Shown in pieces: positions 1 through 8,529 of a DNA stretch of 44,332 nt. The DNA comes from Bacteroidaceae bacterium (GTDB lineage: Bacteria > Bacteroidota > Bacteroidia > Bacteroidales > Bacteroidaceae): the NCBI GenBank assembly GCA_016302435.1, contig JAEDNQ010000002.1:1-44332 (forward strand), written 5' to 3'. The translations under genes were made by a program, and so were the position numbers. Below the pieces are notes generated by a model. The model did not search any database. It was not told where the DNA came from and saw only the letters and a list, made by a program, of their open reading frames with translations. Within the stretch, counting starts at the first letter, position 1. Each line of letters opens with the position of its first letter.

Positions 1-1834
1 AAGCGGCGAATCCGTTGTCGTATGCAGCTATCTTGACCTGTCCGTCAGTGACGAGAATCATGTCTGTAGAGAGTTCTTTCCACTGGTTGATGTCATTGCC
101 CCACCAGCCTCCGATTGGGAGGAAGTCTGACTTGGCTTTCATGTCTGTGCTCTCGATGGCGATATGGAGTTCGCAGTTGTTGTTCCAGTCGTTGCCCCAT
201 GTCTGGCCGAGAGCCTTGAGGCTGTACCATCCGTTAGGGATGTTGGTTACGACCTGGCTTACCTCGTGGTAGCCGTCAAATGGCATTGACCACTTCTTCA
301 TACATGGGAGCTTGTCGTTCCAGTACACCTCGAGGTTGCCGCCGCTGCCGCCCTGAGCCCATGCGTTAGGTGTGCCGAGCGGGTTGTATACGTTGATGCC
401 CTTGGCTATGTTGTCGATAGTGCCGTTGGTGTCGTCCTTCTGGCTCCATGTCTCTTCTGAGCCTTCTTTGTATGGCATGTCGAGAGTCTCCTGGTTTGGT
501 ACCCAGCAGTTGTTCTCGCTGTCCCATGTTGGCTCATACTGTGGGAGGCAGAACCAAGGATATGACACGAGAGGAGTGAGGTCGATGCTGCCGCCTACAT
601 AGTCCTGAGAGAGGAGGAAAGGCATGCGGGCGTTGAGGAGAGCCTCGTATGCAGCGGCGAACTTGTCGAGATTGTCATCGTCCTGTATCTCATAGTTGGG
701 GTCGATGCAGCTCTTGGCTTCGTCGATAGCAGCCTGGAATGTGGCGATACCTTCGGCTGTGGCCTTGTCGCCAATCTTGACCTTGAGAGCCTCAGCGTTC
801 TCGATGGCTGTCTTGATGTTGGCGATGTAGCCAGCTGCTGCGTTAGCCTTCTGGAAGTATTCGCCGAGGACAGCCTTGGCAGCTATGCAAGTCTCCTTGT
901 CCATGCTTGAGGCAGGACCGTACTCAGCATCGTACTCGCCAGAGAGGTAGTCGTTGATGAGAGTGTAGAGAAGGCCTTCGTTTGCGTTCATCAGGTCTTC
1001 AAGCTTGTTGTAAAGTACCTGTACCTCGTCCTGAAGAGCCATGAGCTCAACAGCCTCGTCGGCTGGTCCCTCGTAGTAGAGCTTGAAGTTTGTTGCCATG
1101 AAGGAGTCAGCCTCCTTGGCTTCTTTCTTTGAGATACCTACACGTGCGTAGCCATCCTGTGTGAGGAAGAAAGACACAGTATTATATTTAATGTTGTTAT
1201 CTTCGTCGGTGTAAGGTCCGTAGAGACCCTGACCGAACCAAAGGAGTGAACCTGGCACTGAGCATGGACCCCATACAGACTGTCCGTTGACAGTGTAGTT
1301 GCCGTCAGACATGTCCCAGCCTTCCTTCACTTCGTCAACATATATCTGCGTATCATGCATAGGGAAGAGGCGTGGCATGACAGGGGTCTGGAATGTGCGT
1401 CCAGCTGTGAAAGCCTCACTGTCGATGTCGTAGATGCCGTTCTGCACGTACATCTGGGCAAGGTCTTGCCATTCCTCTGTGCCGAACTTTGTAGGGTCTT
1501 CTGCCCAAGAGGTTCCGAAGCGGTAGTATGCCTGCGCCTCCATGCGGTACATACCAGCTGGAAGTTCCACATACTGATAGAGGTCGACATCAGCACCGTC
1601 GTACACCTCAAAGAGACCGCCAGTCTTGGTGAAGCTACCCTTAGAAGCATCAAGCTTCCAGTAGTTCATGCCAGAAGGAGATTCAGATGCCTCGTCGGAG
1701 AAACTAAGGTTACCCCAGTTCACCTTGTCGGTGATGTCGTCACCCTTCTGCCAGCCAGATGCGTCAGGCACCTGAGCAAAGGTTGCTGTCACGCCCACAA
1801 AGAGCATAGACGCTGTAAGTAACATTTTCTTCAT
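1..1834 (-). CDS. Secreted protein of unknown function (C-terminus beyond left edge)
   Basis: An open frame runs without a stop from an ATG at 1834 to the window edge, so about 611 codons are visible and the C-terminus is missing. The N-terminus (MKKMLLTASMLFVGVTATFA) is a classic signal peptide, so the product is exported. The mature part begins with a Trp/Tyr-rich beta-sandwich-like stretch (about residues 22-240). A helical, Ala/Glu-rich middle follows (about 250-410), resembling the three-helix spacers of large Bacteroidetes surface proteins. A second Trp-rich beta region continues to the edge. I recognise no catalytic motif; carbohydrate binding is a guess from the aromatic beta-sandwich character. 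A canonical Bacteroidetes promoter lies about 85 nt upstream. The gene diverges from the HTCS gene, which is the usual arrangement for a target of such a regulator, but that link is inferred. Confidence 0.85.
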   Translation of the reverse strand, partial: MKKMLLTASMLFVGVTATFAQVPDASGWQKGDDITDKVNWGNLSFSDEASESPSGMNYWKLDASKGSFTKTGGLFEVYDGADVDLYQYVELPAGMYRMEAQAYYRFGTSWAEDPTKFGTEEWQDLAQMYVQNGIYDIDSEAFTAGRTFQTPVMPRLFPMHDTQIYVDEVKEGWDMSDGNYTVNGQSVWGPCSVPGSLLWFGQGLYGPYTDEDNNIKYNTVSFFLTQDGYARVGISKKEAKEADSFMATNFKLYYEGPADEAVELMALQDEVQVLYNKLEDLMNANEGLLYTLINDYLSGEYDAEYGPASSMDKETCIAAKAVLGEYFQKANAAAGYIANIKTAIENAEALKVKIGDKATAEGIATFQAAIDEAKSCIDPNYEIQDDDNLDKFAAAYEALLNARMPFLLSQDYVGGSIDLTPLVSYPWFCLPQYEPTWDSENNCWVPNQETLDMPYKEGSEETWSQKDDTNGTIDNIAKGINVYNPLGTPNAWAQGGSGGNLEVYWNDKLPCMKKWSMPFDGYHEVSQVVTNIPNGWYSLKALGQTWGNDWNNNCELHIAIESTDMKAKSDFLPIGGWWGNDINQWKELSTDMILVTDGQVKIAAYDNGFAA

Positions 1835-1922
1835 AAGATAAGGATTTTGTTTAGTTGTGAATGATTAGTTTGTTTGAATAATTGATAAAGAATTGGTGGG
1901 TTTCGGTTTTGGAAATCCGATG

Positions 1923-1954
1923 CAAATATACAAACTTTATACATATCTGCCAAA
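1923..1954 (-). promoter_or_regulatory. Promoter of the secreted-protein gene
   Basis: Read on the minus strand, TTTG (1954-1951), a 20-nt spacer and TATATTTG (1930-1923) match the Bacteroidetes -33/-7 consensus exactly. Transcription should start near 1917, giving a leader of about 80 nt. Confidence 0.75.
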
Positions 1955-2079
1955 CGAAAAATAGTTCTGCGCAACTATTTGGCACGATTGTGGTGTTATT
2001 TTTAGGCATGAAAATAGGTGTGTTTCGTTTATTTTAAGGAAATGTTTCTTGACTTGAAGCGATATTTTCACTAAAAGTG

Positions 2080-2110
2080 TTGTACGAAAAGGAAATAAAA
2101 CGTAACTTTG
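2080..2110 (+). promoter_or_regulatory. Promoter of the HTCS gene
   Basis: TTG at 2080-2082, a 20-nt spacer and TAACTTTG at 2103-2110 fit the Bacteroidetes promoter pattern. The predicted start site is near 2115, leaving a long leader of about 165 nt before the ATG at 2284. Confidence 0.65.
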
Positions 2111-2283
2111 CAATGCTGTATGACAAAAACACCCGTTGAGTCATCACACACCAACACACCACCTACCCTCCCCACTTTGTCCATCAACGAAGCAAATCCA
2201 CACACTGCGGGGAACAGAAAGAAGAGCTAATACCACTCTCCATCACCAAAAGAAAACTGACTAATCTATTTAACGACTACATA

Positions 2284-5200
2284 ATGCAAACAACTATCCA
2301 AAAGCCACGTCTATTAGCTTTGCTACTATTGACACTATCACTTATCATGCCTGCACGCCTGTGCGCGCAAGTGGCTCGATTATACTCCAATAAACACGGA
2401 CTGAAAACCAGCAGCTGCAGCAGTGTTGACATAGACTCCCACGGATTCGTGTGGGTGTCTGGCTACAGCACACTGGGCATGTTTGACGGCACCAAGTTTC
2501 AGTATCTGAGCTCAACCGACAAGGATGGCAAGGAACTCTTCCAGAGAGCATACGGAGTGAAAGAGACAGGCGAGGGCTACTATCTGGTGTGCACCTCACA
2601 GGGACTCTACCGCTTCAACTCCCGCACCTCCGAACTCTCCCTTGTCAGCACCGCCAACGACAGCACAGCCCTCAGATACGGAAATGCTGCCAATGCCATC
2701 ATTGACTATCCCAAGAAGGACCACGTCCTCGTCACAACCGACGGCTTCAAGGTTCACGTGCTGAACACCAAGACGCTGGAAGAGGACAGCAAACTGGCCA
2801 GCAAGATAAACGACATTGTGCTCGACGGATTTGTCACCCAACCTCTCATAGACAGAAAACACCGCCTCTGGGTCACCACCAACAGCACACCGCTCGTATG
2901 TGTAGACCTCAATGCCATGAAGGGCATGCACATCGACTATACCCCAGAAGCTCAGCGCATACTCTCAGGCAGTAGCGTCACCCGACTCTTGGAGACGGGG
3001 CGCGGCATCTTCGTCGGCACCACCCACGGACTGCTCATCTACGAGGACAAGACACGCACCGTGCGCACCATCGACCTGCCCAACAACGACATGTGCGTCA
3101 GGTCAATCATCAAGACACGCGACAACAAAGTGCTCATAGGCACCGATGGCAGAGGACTCTGGCAACTGCTCAAGGACGGCGACAATCTCACTCTCATACC
3201 CTATACCCGACAGGCCTCGGGCGTGGACATATCCTACGGCAAGGTGATGGACATGACAGAAGACAACAATGGCAATGTCATAGCAGTCTTCTTCCAAAAG
3301 GGACTCGTCGTCATACCACCTCAGACCGACTGCTTCCACTACCACCCCATCTCGCCCCTCGAAAACGGGCAGAACGCCACATGTGTCACATCCATGGAGA
3401 TAGACGAGCAGCAAAACTACTGGGTAGCGACCGACGGATGTGGAGTCTTCACCACCGACGGCATGAGACTGGCAACAGCCCGACCTGTCAACGAGGGACT
3501 GCGCTCCATGCTCGTGCAGGACATCAAGGTAGACAAGCGAGGCACCATCTGGGCTGGAAGCTTCGGAGGAGGAGTGCAGTATTTGAAAGACGGCAGATGG
3601 ACTGACGCAGGAGTGGAATCGCTCGCCAAAATCCTGGTGATGAGCATGCACTATGACAAGAACAGCGACCAACTGCTCGTGGCGACCAACGGCAACGGAG
3701 TCATCTGCATCAACGCAGCAGAGAAGAAGACAAAGCAAATCAAACTCCCCGATGACTATAACCAATGGGTGAGCGCCATATACCTCGACACCTGCGGCAC
3801 ACTGTGGATAGGCACCAGCAGCGGTCTGCTCTACTACAATCAGCAGACCCGAGAGACTCAACATATATCACTCGACGGAATCCCCATCAACAATCCAAGC
3901 GCCATCAGACAGGACGGAGACAACATCCTCATAGGCTGTGAGGAAGGACTACTCATATATAATATAAATAGCAAGAAGCAACGACTCATCTCCGACGCCG
4001 ACGGACTGGCATGCAAAGCCATACGCTCCATAACAATCACCAAAGAACGCATCTGGCTTGCCACACGCACCAACATAGCCTCAATGGAGAAAGACACATA
4101 CCACATCCGCAACTTCTCCTCATTCAGCGGATATGAGATAGGGGAGTTTCACCGCAATTCGGCTGTCAAGCCAGGCAAGGGCTACATACTCTTCGGCGGA
4201 GACAACGGCATAATATGCTTCACCCCCGACCTCATCATCGACCGCAAGATGAACATTGACCATGTCTTCTTCACCCAGCTGTCCACACCGCTGCACACCG
4301 AGCGTCTCGATGCCAACATCTTCTACGCCAAGAGCATAGAACTCGACCACGACAACAGCTCGTTCACCATCGACTTCGCCTCAGCCGAGATAGGCGACCC
4401 CGACCGCATACACTATGACTACCTGCTCGAGGGACATGAGACACAGTGGCACAGGGACGCAGTGTCTCACCAGGCCAACTACTCCTCCCTGCCTGCAGGA
4501 GACTATGTCTTCCGCGTGAGAGCATATCTTGAGGACAACCCCACCGAATATACGGAGAACACCATAGACATATCCGTGGCAGCCCCATGGTATGCCAGCA
4601 CCTGGGCATTCATAGCCTACGCCTGCTTCCTGCTCATCATAGCCTATGCCGTCTACCAGCAGATGCAGATACGCAAGGCTCAGAAAGAACTCATACGCAA
4701 GTCGGCAGAGAGAGACCGCATAAAAGAAGCCAAACTCAAACTCTTCACGTCCATCACCCATGAGCTCCGCTCACCTCTCACCATGATAGAGTCGCCACTG
4801 CGCCAGCTCATGCACGAAGACAGCGACGCCGACCACCAGTCGCTCTACTCCACCATGCTGCGCAACTGCAACCGACTCCTCGACCTCGTCAAGCAGATTA
4901 CCGACATACGCAAGATAGATGCCGGACAGTTGAAGCTCAAGCTCGAGGAAGTTGACTACGTGGAGTATAGCGAACAGGTATACGAGCAGTTCAAGGGCAT
5001 CGCTATGGTCAAGCGCATCAATTTCGTCATCGACAACCAGGAGGAAGAACTCCCCGTCATGATCGACCCCACACACTTCGAGAAAGTCTTGTCCAACATC
5101 CTGTCCAACGCCTTCAAGTTCACGCCTGAGGGTGGCACTATCAAGGTGTCAAGCCAGAAGGAGGGCAACAACGCCCAGTTGACATTCTTCAACTCGGGCG

Positions 5201-6225
5201 CACACATCGCTCCCAACGACATAAGCCACCTGTGGGAAAGATTCTACCAAGGCACGTCGGGCAACGACCGCACAGGCTCAGGCATAGGCCTCAATCTCGT
5301 CTACGAGCTGGTGAAGATGCACCAGGGCAACATAGAGGCACGCAATGTTGAGCCCGAAGGAGTGGAGTTTGTCGTCACCCTTCCGCTCAATGCCCTTCCT
5401 GAGGTCGTCGTCGAAGACAAAGATCGCAAGACGGTGCTGCTCGTCGACGATGACACCGAACTCTCCTCATACGTGAAGAGCCAATTAGAAAAGACATACA
5501 ACGTCATCATCGCCTTCTCTGGTAACGCAGGCTGGAAAGCTGTGCTCGCAAGCCGCCCCGATGTCGTCGTCACCGACTACCGCATGCCCGACGGCAACGG
5601 CATGGAGCTGAGCAACAAGATAAAGACAACCCCCGACACGGCTCACATACCTGTCATCATGCTCACAGGCGAAGGCGACGAGACGCTCAAGCTGCTCAGT
5701 CTCAACAACTATGTGGACCACTATCTCGAAAAGCCTGTCAACATCATGCTCTTGCGCTCAGCTATCTCGCAAGTATTGAGGGTCTTGGACAATCTGCGCA
5801 TCAAAGCCAACCTCAAGGACCTCATGGTGGACAGCGAAAGCATCGAATCCGTCAACGTGGAGGAGAAACTTTTCCAGCGCATAAATGACATCATAAAGAA
5901 ACATATCGACAACTCCGACTTTTCTGTCATGCAACTCAGTGAGGAGGTAGGTATGAGCCGTGTGCACCTGTCGCGCAAGATGAAAGCGCGTTATGGTGTC
6001 ACTACCAACATCTTCATCCGCATCTTCCGTCTGAAGCAAGCTGCCTATATGCTCGTGTACAATAAGATGACCATCAATGAGATAGCCAGCAAATGCGGCT
6101 TCTCCAGCCACTCTTATTTCACCACGTCGTTCCATGAGTACTATGCCATGTCACCCACAGAGTTCGCCAGCTTCTATTCTTTGCCAGAGAACAAGGATGC
6201 TCTCGACAAACTCCTGGAGTATTGA
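2284..6225 (+). CDS. Hybrid two-component system (HTCS) sensor kinase/AraC-type regulator
   Basis: This 1313-residue one-protein signalling system senses a glycan in the periplasm and activates nearby genes. A signal peptide (to CAQ, about residue 29) is followed by a beta-propeller sensor (about 30-690) with repeated LWIGT-like Reg_prop blades, and a Y_Y_Y domain (about 694-765). One membrane helix spans about 770-795. The kinase has an H-box (ITHELRSP) with His826 as phospho-acceptor, an N-box (LSNILSNAFKFTPEGG) and a G-box (GSGIGL). The receiver (about 1050-1160) has Asp1055/1056, phospho-acceptor Asp1098 in TDYRMP and Lys1150. The AraC helix-turn-helix domain occupies about 1195-1305. All key residues are present, so it should be active. 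The ligand is unknown. The xylan-type enzymes at 14.7-23.5 kb and the divergent secreted protein are plausible targets, by inference only. Confidence 0.95.
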   Translation: MQTTIQKPRLLALLLLTLSLIMPARLCAQVARLYSNKHGLKTSSCSSVDIDSHGFVWVSGYSTLGMFDGTKFQYLSSTDKDGKELFQRAYGVKETGEGYYLVCTSQGLYRFNSRTSELSLVSTANDSTALRYGNAANAIIDYPKKDHVLVTTDGFKVHVLNTKTLEEDSKLASKINDIVLDGFVTQPLIDRKHRLWVTTNSTPLVCVDLNAMKGMHIDYTPEAQRILSGSSVTRLLETGRGIFVGTTHGLLIYEDKTRTVRTIDLPNNDMCVRSIIKTRDNKVLIGTDGRGLWQLLKDGDNLTLIPYTRQASGVDISYGKVMDMTEDNNGNVIAVFFQKGLVVIPPQTDCFHYHPISPLENGQNATCVTSMEIDEQQNYWVATDGCGVFTTDGMRLATARPVNEGLRSMLVQDIKVDKRGTIWAGSFGGGVQYLKDGRWTDAGVESLAKILVMSMHYDKNSDQLLVATNGNGVICINAAEKKTKQIKLPDDYNQWVSAIYLDTCGTLWIGTSSGLLYYNQQTRETQHISLDGIPINNPSAIRQDGDNILIGCEEGLLIYNINSKKQRLISDADGLACKAIRSITITKERIWLATRTNIASMEKDTYHIRNFSSFSGYEIGEFHRNSAVKPGKGYILFGGDNGIICFTPDLIIDRKMNIDHVFFTQLSTPLHTERLDANIFYAKSIELDHDNSSFTIDFASAEIGDPDRIHYDYLLEGHETQWHRDAVSHQANYSSLPAGDYVFRVRAYLEDNPTEYTENTIDISVAAPWYASTWAFIAYACFLLIIAYAVYQQMQIRKAQKELIRKSAERDRIKEAKLKLFTSITHELRSPLTMIESPLRQLMHEDSDADHQSLYSTMLRNCNRLLDLVKQITDIRKIDAGQLKLKLEEVDYVEYSEQVYEQFKGIAMVKRINFVIDNQEEELPVMIDPTHFEKVLSNILSNAFKFTPEGGTIKVSSQKEGNNAQLTFFNSGAHIAPNDISHLWERFYQGTSGNDRTGSGIGLNLVYELVKMHQGNIEARNVEPEGVEFVVTLPLNALPEVVVEDKDRKTVLLVDDDTELSSYVKSQLEKTYNVIIAFSGNAGWKAVLASRPDVVVTDYRMPDGNGMELSNKIKTTPDTAHIPVIMLTGEGDETLKLLSLNNYVDHYLEKPVNIMLLRSAISQVLRVLDNLRIKANLKDLMVDSESIESVNVEEKLFQRINDIIKKHIDNSDFSVMQLSEEVGMSRVHLSRKMKARYGVTTNIFIRIFRLKQAAYMLVYNKMTINEIASKCGFSSHSYFTTSFHEYYAMSPTEFASFYSLPENKDALDKLLEY

Positions 6226-6389
6226 TATAATGAATAATGGGATCCGCAGGGCGGATGGGTCAATCATTTATCATCGGAACTGAGACAAAACTGAGACTGA
6301 TAATCCGTTTAAAATTCCGATGATTGAAGTTTATCCGCAGATGTCAGACAGATGATAAACAGATGTCCGCTAGCGGACTTTGTTGTTGT

Positions 6390-6558
6390 CAGGAATTGTC
6401 GAGAATGAACCAGGAATGGTCAGGAAAATATTACCTTGAAAAAATTGCTGGGTAATTGCTGGAAATTGCTGCTTAAAAACTAAACTAATGGGAGTCCGCT
6501 GGGCGGACGGGTAAACAGCAATTGTCGGCAATGTAACGGCAATTGTCATAAAAATATT
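6390..6558 (+). repeat. Diverged 43-bp direct repeat flanking an AATTGCTG triplet array
   Basis: Copies at 6390-6432 and 6516-6558 are the same length and agree at about 33 of 43 positions. The first is built from GGAAT words (CAGGAATTGTC, CAGGAATGGTC), the second from GCAAT words (CAGCAATTGTC, CGGCAATTGTC). Between them, 6443-6472 carries AATTGCTG three times, which is the reverse complement of the CAGCAATT words of copy 2, so the block can fold into a hairpin with GTCCGC/GCGGAC at its tip. Confidence 0.7.
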
Positions 6559-6587
6559 TTTTCACGGATGAACACGGATGGGTGTTC

Positions 6588-6736
6588 GCCCTGAAAGGGC
6601 AAAAGCACATAGCCCAGGGCAAAGCGAAGCGGCACCCTGGGTTAATGCAAATATGAGGATAACATTATCGCCCTGTAAGGGCAAAAGCGTATAACATTTA
6701 TGTGTGATGAAATGCGTTGGACTTATGCTTTTGCCC
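6588..6736. repeat. REP-like palindromic element cluster
   Basis: GCCCTGAAAGGGC (6588-6600) and GCCCTGTAAGGGC (6670-6682) are small hairpins each followed by AAAAGC. Between them lies a larger hairpin with arms AGCCCAGGG (6611-6619) and CCCTGGGTT (6635-6643). GGGCAAAAGC occurs twice on this strand and once inverted (6727-6736), bounding the block. The layout resembles REP/REPIN elements mobilised by RAYT transposases. No such transposase gene is in the window. Confidence 0.6.
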
Positions 6737-6741
6737 CCACC

Positions 6742-6757
6742 TTAATAGACCCCACCT
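6742..6757 (-). repeat. Copy of the GGTGGG-TCTATTAA element at a gene 3' end
   Basis: On the minus strand GGTGGGGTCTATTAA (6756-6742) lies directly after the stop codon of the 6758-7447 gene. It matches 14 of 15 positions of the element at 38784. A second GGTGGGG follows in the same orientation, so this copy is a direct rather than an inverted form. Confidence 0.55.
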
Positions 6758-7447
6758 TTACTTATTGTCGTCTTGATCATTGCGAGGAGTCACTCTCTCG
6801 ACTGCCACAACCGGCTTGCGCATTACGATGCGCTTGCGCTTGGGTTTAGCTGGAGCACTATCCTCACCTGACTGAGCGTTCACAATGGGTTCATTGCTGT
6901 CTGTAGATGCCACTCTTGAGTAGGGACGATTGTTTTCGTCAGAGGAAGCCACCCTTGTGTAGGGACGTTTTTTGTCTGAGTCACCATTCTTTTGGAACGG
7001 ATTGAAGTTCTCAGTGTTGTAGGATGCTGAGCGTTGATACCCATAAGGTGATTCCTGAGCTTTTGCCATAGCCATGGCTTTTGCCTTTATAGCAGCCTTC
7101 GCCTTAACACTCTCCTTGTCCTCTCTTTTCCTCAGTCTTGTGGACGCGTCTGATTGTATATAAACTCCGGGTATTGGCGGTAAATCAGGAATGGGGCGTC
7201 CCTCGTCAATAGCCTTCTGTATCTCAGCTTCGCGTTCCCTAATCATTTCTCCGCGAGTAGGGAGAACATTGTCTGAAACGCGTTCGGCAACGTAGGTATG
7301 GTTGACTATGAAGAACTGATGATACTCTACGGAATAAAGGATAAGCCAATTCTTTCTTGTCTTCTTTACAGGGTACTCTTTGCCATTTGTCAGGCGTACG
7401 ATATTTCCTCTGTGCCAGTTTATTTGATTAAATTCTTCTAATGTCAT
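6758..7447 (-). CDS. Basic, mostly disordered protein of unknown function
   Basis: This 229-residue protein is not recognised. The first 60 residues look like a small beta-barrel (alternating hydrophobic strands in GNIVRLTNGKEYPVKK and LILYSVEYHQFFIVNHTYVA), a shape shared by SH3-like and Sm-like folds. The rest is low complexity: a charged helix with Lys/Ala repeats (KAKAAIKAKAMAMAKA), two near-identical repeats (RPYTRVASSDENN and RPYSRVASTDSNE), and a very basic stretch (KPKRKRIVMRKP). No signal peptide or membrane segment is present, so it should be cytoplasmic. The basic tail and small barrel would suit nucleic-acid binding, which is speculation. It starts at ATG 7447 and sits 61 nt downstream of the glycosyltransferase gene on the same strand. 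Third positions look coding-like. Confidence 0.75.
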   Translation of the reverse strand: MTLEEFNQINWHRGNIVRLTNGKEYPVKKTRKNWLILYSVEYHQFFIVNHTYVAERVSDNVLPTRGEMIREREAEIQKAIDEGRPIPDLPPIPGVYIQSDASTRLRKREDKESVKAKAAIKAKAMAMAKAQESPYGYQRSASYNTENFNPFQKNGDSDKKRPYTRVASSDENNRPYSRVASTDSNEPIVNAQSGEDSAPAKPKRKRIVMRKPVVAVERVTPRNDQDDNK

Positions 7448-7508
7448 AGCGTGCGTATTGTGTAGTTAAAAGTTAAAATACTTATTGGTGGTATGCACAT
7501 CAGTGCTT

Positions 7509-8468
7509 TCATTTCTTCCCTTTCCACATCTTGTAGACGAAGCGCACGCACTTGCCAAGAGGGGTGTATCTGATGCCCCAGTCGCGAATGGCCTCAGCGA
7601 AGAGCGCTTCGATGTGCGGGTCTTTTTCTATCTTGTCCACCAGCCTCACCTCTATCGGTTGCTGCAGAGGCGGTCGGTCGAACTCGTAAGACTGCAACAT
7701 GCTGAAGGCACGAAAGTGGGTGCCGCTTTGCAGACCGATGTTGCGCACGAGTGTGCGGCAAGGTGTCAGGCAAAGTCCTCCTGCCTTGTAGATGGCTATT
7801 TCCCAACATATATCCCATGGGATGGGACTTCTGTCGAGGCTCTTGAGGCAAGGGAACACTCCTCCATATTGCATAGCGTCCATATCGGCCTGTGTCATGC
7901 CTTTCAGAGCTTCTTGCTTCGACTGGTAGTGGACAAAATGCTCTCGCCACCGGTCTCTCCATGTTCCCCACCCCCAACCAGACATGTGAGGAGTGAAATA
8001 GAAGGGTGGTGCCCCGTCATCAGGTATGGGGAGACACAAATTGGTGAATCCTGCTATGTGCATCACCCGTTTGACATCCTTATATACCTCAAAGGCCTGA
8101 TTCATGTATCTCAGATAGTAGGGCGAGGTGCATATATCGTCTTCAAGCACTATGATGCGGTCGTATGACTCAAAGACCTGTGCTATGCCCTCCGTGATGT
8201 TGCGTTCGAGATAGATGTTGGTCTGACGCTCCACTATGGTCATCGACTTCAAGCTGCGGTTGCTGTCCACCAGCTCCTTTAAGCCATGCAGATACCTCCT
8301 CACCTCATTCACCCTTGCCCACGAAGCCTCGTCCTTGCCTCCGTCGGAGAAGACAAAGAGGTCCGTGTCCCTGGCCATATCGTTGGCCAGAAGATGACGT
8401 AGAGTGGATTGGGTATTGTCCACCCTGTTGTACACAAACATGGCTACGGGTGCTGTGGTGTGGGTCAT
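7509..8468 (-). CDS. Glycosyltransferase, GT-A fold (GNT-I/family 2-like)
   Basis: This 319-residue enzyme probably transfers a sugar from a nucleotide donor. The N-terminus (APVAMFVYNRVDNTQ) starts a Rossmann-like GT-A fold. The acidic metal/donor site appears as VLEDDICTSPYYL, the DXD-equivalent position. An aromatic acceptor region follows (HMSGWGWGTWRDRW). No signal peptide or membrane segment is evident, so it acts at the cytoplasmic side on envelope or capsule glycans. It follows yitT after a 45-nt gap on the same strand and is probably cotranscribed. Its ATG lies inside a duplicated copy of the yitT 3' end (see repeat 8460-8529). Donor and acceptor cannot be told from sequence. Confidence 0.85.
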   Translation of the reverse strand: MTHTTAPVAMFVYNRVDNTQSTLRHLLANDMARDTDLFVFSDGGKDEASWARVNEVRRYLHGLKELVDSNRSLKSMTIVERQTNIYLERNITEGIAQVFESYDRIIVLEDDICTSPYYLRYMNQAFEVYKDVKRVMHIAGFTNLCLPIPDDGAPPFYFTPHMSGWGWGTWRDRWREHFVHYQSKQEALKGMTQADMDAMQYGGVFPCLKSLDRSPIPWDICWEIAIYKAGGLCLTPCRTLVRNIGLQSGTHFRAFSMLQSYEFDRPPLQQPIEVRLVDKIEKDPHIEALFAEAIRDWGIRYTPLGKCVRFVYKMWKGKK

Positions 8469-8529
8469 ATCTTGATGTGGTTACATATTCATGCTGTCGT
8501 ATCTTGACGTGGGTCAAATCTTGATGCGG
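8460..8529 (-). repeat. Duplicated yitT 3' end that supplies the next gene's start codon
   Basis: On the minus strand ATCAAGATTTGACCCAC (8525-8509) carries the yitT stop codon TGA. ATCAAGATATGACCCAC (8476-8460), 49 nt on, differs by one base and there provides the ATG of the glycosyltransferase gene. A third, weaker copy (CCACGTCAAGATACG) lies between them. Confidence 0.8.

Larger units (their letters stand above)
1835..2283. other. Divergent intergenic region with two promoters
   Basis: This 449-nt AT-rich gap separates the secreted-protein gene from the HTCS gene. It holds one consensus promoter in each direction and a leader of about 165 nt for the HTCS gene (roughly 2117-2283). No further gene or obvious repeat was seen. 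Any operator bound by the HTCS AraC domain would be expected here but cannot be picked out by eye. Confidence 0.6.
6226..6757. other. Gene-free 532-nt structured repeat region downstream of the HTCS
   Basis: I see no gene here. From left to right it holds ATCCGC/GCGGAT (6242-6256), an interrupted inverted repeat (6260-6279 with 6315-6327) and GTTTATC/GATAAAC (6329-6335, 6354-6360). Then come the perfect palindrome GTCCGCTAGCGGAC (6365-6378), a 43-bp element (6390-6432), an AATTGCTG triplicate (6443-6472), GTCCGC/GCGGAC (6494-6508) and a second copy of the 43-bp element (6516-6558). A REP-like block follows (6588-6736). The density of paired arms suggests a folded RNA or a mobile repeat cluster. 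Confidence 0.7.

Noticed and set aside
1355..1822. 155-codon plus-strand open frame opposite the secreted-protein gene
   Set aside because: It is antisense to a frame that is open for more than 600 codons with a signal peptide and promoter.
3103..3864. 253-codon open frame on the minus strand inside the HTCS gene
   Set aside because: It lies fully within the well-supported HTCS gene and shows no domain; it reflects the C-rich coding strand.
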